The notes below the pieces were generated by a model, which was given only the letters and a program-made list of their open reading frames with translations, was not told the DNA's origin and searched no databases. A stretch of 64,000 bases of DNA from Hathewaya limosa (GTDB lineage: Bacteria > Bacillota > Clostridia > Clostridiales > Clostridiaceae). Within the stretch, counting starts at the first letter, position 1. Every line of letters starts with the position of its first letter. This document shows positions 62,620 to 64,000 of the stretch, piece after piece. The stretch lies in the NCBI RefSeq assembly GCF_030815255.1, contig NZ_JAUSWN010000012.1:1-64000 (forward strand), read 5' to 3'. The position numbers were made by a program, and so were the translations under genes.

Positions 62620-62802
62620 AGTTTTGTTAAAAAGTTATAAAAACATAGATTTGAAGATCATAAGCTTACTATATTTAAATATATGGTGAGAAATAAAATG
62701 GAAATAGTCTTCAAAAATAATAAAGATATTAAAAGAATAAAAAATGTTTATATAACTTAATAGAAGCAAATATATAACAGAAGAAAGGATGAAAGGGAAA
62801 AT

Positions 62803-63360
62803 ATGAAGATTACGAAAACTTTAAAAATATCAATGGTAGGAATGGGAATTGCACTTAATATAGTTGGAGCTTTTATAGCCTTAAATTTAAGATTACCAAT
62901 ATATTTAGATTCTATAGGAACTATATTAATTAGCTTCTTGTTAGGACCTACTTTTGGAATTATAACAGGACTTTTAGGTAGTATAGTTAGTGGAATAACC
63001 TTTGATATATATTCCTTATGGTTTGCACCTGTTCAAATATTTACAGGATTTTTATTTGGATTTATGTATAAAAATAATTATTTAAAGGGTAAAAAGTTAT
63101 TCTTTTCAGTATTAGTAGCTAATATTTTTATTAGTTTTGTAGGTGCCATTATAGCAGGAATTTTATTTGGAGGATTTACTTCATCTGGATCAAGTTATAT
63201 AGTATTGCTTTTAAGAAAATTAGGATTAGGTACTATTGCAAGTGCATTTATAGTCCAGTTTATTACTGATTATTTGGATAAACTTTTAGCTACAATTTTA
63301 GATAAAAAAATTGTTTATATACTTTCTAAGAAATATAATAATTCAGAGAGAATGTTTTAA
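62803..63360 (+). CDS. ECF transporter S component, queuosine-precursor type
   Basis: A 185-residue protein with five to six membrane helices of the ECF S-component fold (ALNIVGAFIALNLRLPIYLDSIGTI split near 17-42, GPTFGIITGLLGSIVSG near 48-64, FAPVQIFTGFLFGFMYK near 74-90). Such subunits bind a vitamin or base and pair with a shared EcfAAT module. Downstream of the preQ1 riboswitch and nucleoside hydrolase, it is likely to bind queuosine, queuine or preQ1 (QrtT/QueT-like). GAAAGGGAAAAT precedes the ATG. Confidence 0.8.
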   Translation: MKITKTLKISMVGMGIALNIVGAFIALNLRLPIYLDSIGTILISFLLGPTFGIITGLLGSIVSGITFDIYSLWFAPVQIFTGFLFGFMYKNNYLKGKKLFFSVLVANIFISFVGAIIAGILFGGFTSSGSSYIVLLLRKLGLGTIASAFIVQFITDYLDKLLATILDKKIVYILSKKYNNSERMF

Positions 63361-63400
63361 TAATAGTGTTTTAGTCATAAAGTATAAATTTAATATATAA

Positions 63401-63456
63401 GTAACTGTTCTGCAAAAAGAGAAGTTTTCTTTAAAGTAGAACAGTTTTTTATTGAA
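63401..63456 (+). terminator. Terminator of the preQ1-controlled unit
   Basis: AACTGTTCT and AGAACAGTT enclose an A/G-rich loop region with further pairing, followed by TTTTTA. Confidence 0.75.
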
Positions 63457-63622
63457 ATAACACAAGTATTATACAAAGTATAGTATAATAGGCATAATAT
63501 GTTACGAAATTTTTCGAAGAGGTAGATAAAAATTAGTAAGAGAATTTTTATAAATTAAAGAATCCAAACAGTTTTTAATTGATATTTTTAAGGTAAATAA
63601 TGAAGAAAGGATAGATAAAGTT

Positions 63623-64000
63623 ATGCGAGTTAATGTAGACACAGTTAATGATTATTTAAGTGGAAAAGATCTAAATAATTATTCTAATCAATGGATTTTT
63701 AAGTCTATTGAAAAAGATAAATATCTTATTGAAAAGGTATCAGAAAATAAAAGAGATACAATAAAGAAAATAACGTATTTACTACAAAAAGAACTTGTAA
63801 ATTTTAAACCATATAATATTGAAATTTGGAATTTAATATTTCCAAGATGGGAAAGTATTATAAACAGTTCTTTAGTATATTTAGTGGTTGGATGTCCTAA
63901 TCCTTATGATGCAATGACTAGGGTTTCACCTAAAGGGGAAGAAGCAATAATAATTGATATTAATAGAATGTTAAGTTATGTTAATAAGGGAGAAGAAGTT
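63623..64000 (+). CDS. Partial unidentified protein, runs off the right edge
   Basis: An open frame from ATG 63623 (AAAGGAT about 10 nt upstream) continues to the last base, giving the first 126 residues with no stop. It starts MRVNVDTVNDYLSGKD and includes NLIFPRWESIIN and VVGCPNPYDAMTRVSPKG. No signal peptide or membrane helix. The PNPYDAMTRV segment recalls N-terminal parts of uncharacterised metalloprotease-like proteins, but the catalytic region would lie outside the window, so I leave it unassigned. Confidence 0.75.
   Translation, partial: MRVNVDTVNDYLSGKDLNNYSNQWIFKSIEKDKYLIEKVSENKRDTIKKITYLLQKELVNFKPYNIEIWNLIFPRWESIINSSLVYLVVGCPNPYDAMTRVSPKGEEAIIIDINRMLSYVNKGEEV

Overview
The window is a low-GC chromosomal segment that looks like an anaerobic, spore-forming Firmicute of the Clostridium type. 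This rests on extreme AT bias, strong AGGAGG-type ribosome sites, frequent TTG starts, YtrH/YtrI sporulation genes, L-box and T-box RNA regulators, and clostridial families such as DUF3793 and a monocistronic flavodoxin. No rRNA, CRISPR array, prophage or transposase gene is visible. One tRNA (Trp) is present.

Layout. 1-94 is the 3' end (domains V and VI) of a group II intron abutting the 3' end of a dicarboxylate/amino-acid symporter gene. 1.4-3.6 kb is an NhaC-type transporter under a lysine riboswitch. 3.7-6.1 kb holds a CoA-binding protein, tRNA-Trp, and a flavodoxin plus DUF3793 operon behind a probable Fur box. 6.1-23.8 kb is mostly housekeeping: pseudouridine synthase, sporulation ytrHI, glycosyltransferase, PAP2, polysaccharide deacetylase, HD hydrolase, lrgAB, mgsA, a WG-repeat protein, T-box-controlled cysE, two flavin reductases, a FUSC-type protein, csp, cls, a PHP phosphatase, a peroxiredoxin, a cyclophilin lipoprotein and an alanine/glycine symporter. 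24.0-35.4 kb is de novo purine synthesis: purL alone, then a purine-riboswitch-led purE-C-F-M-N-H-D operon.

35.6-39.0 kb has an SDR protein and an ECF sigma/anti-sigma operon with membrane proteins. 39.1-42.6 kb has a radical SAM protein and a possible sulfur cluster (DsrE, SoxB-like metallophosphatase, TSUP exporter). 43.2-48.7 kb has an aminopeptidase P and a heterodimeric BmrCD-like ABC exporter preceded by two tiny leader ORFs and three tandem terminator-like hairpins. This looks like a translation-coupled attenuation system. 48.68-50.48 kb is a non-coding tandem array of six approximately 316-bp units, each holding two long hairpins.

50.5-61.3 kb is accessory: small membrane proteins, two HExxH peptidase-like proteins, a kinase-like protein, an EamA transporter divergent from an XRE-cupin regulator with a perfect palindromic operator, and a peptidase, TPR, unknown, ABC, ABC run. 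61.4-63.4 kb is a preQ1-I riboswitch followed by a nucleoside hydrolase and an ECF substrate-binding subunit, probably queuosine or queuine salvage. An unidentified gene runs off the right edge.

Themes. RNA-based control is dense: lysine riboswitch, Cys T-box, a purine riboswitch with altered core positions, preQ1 riboswitch and the exporter leader. The best candidates for undescribed biology are the dual leader-peptide region at 44.66-45.15 kb, the hairpin array at 48.68-50.48 kb, the DsrE/SoxB-like/TSUP locus and the 55.0-61.3 kb peptidase/ABC run.
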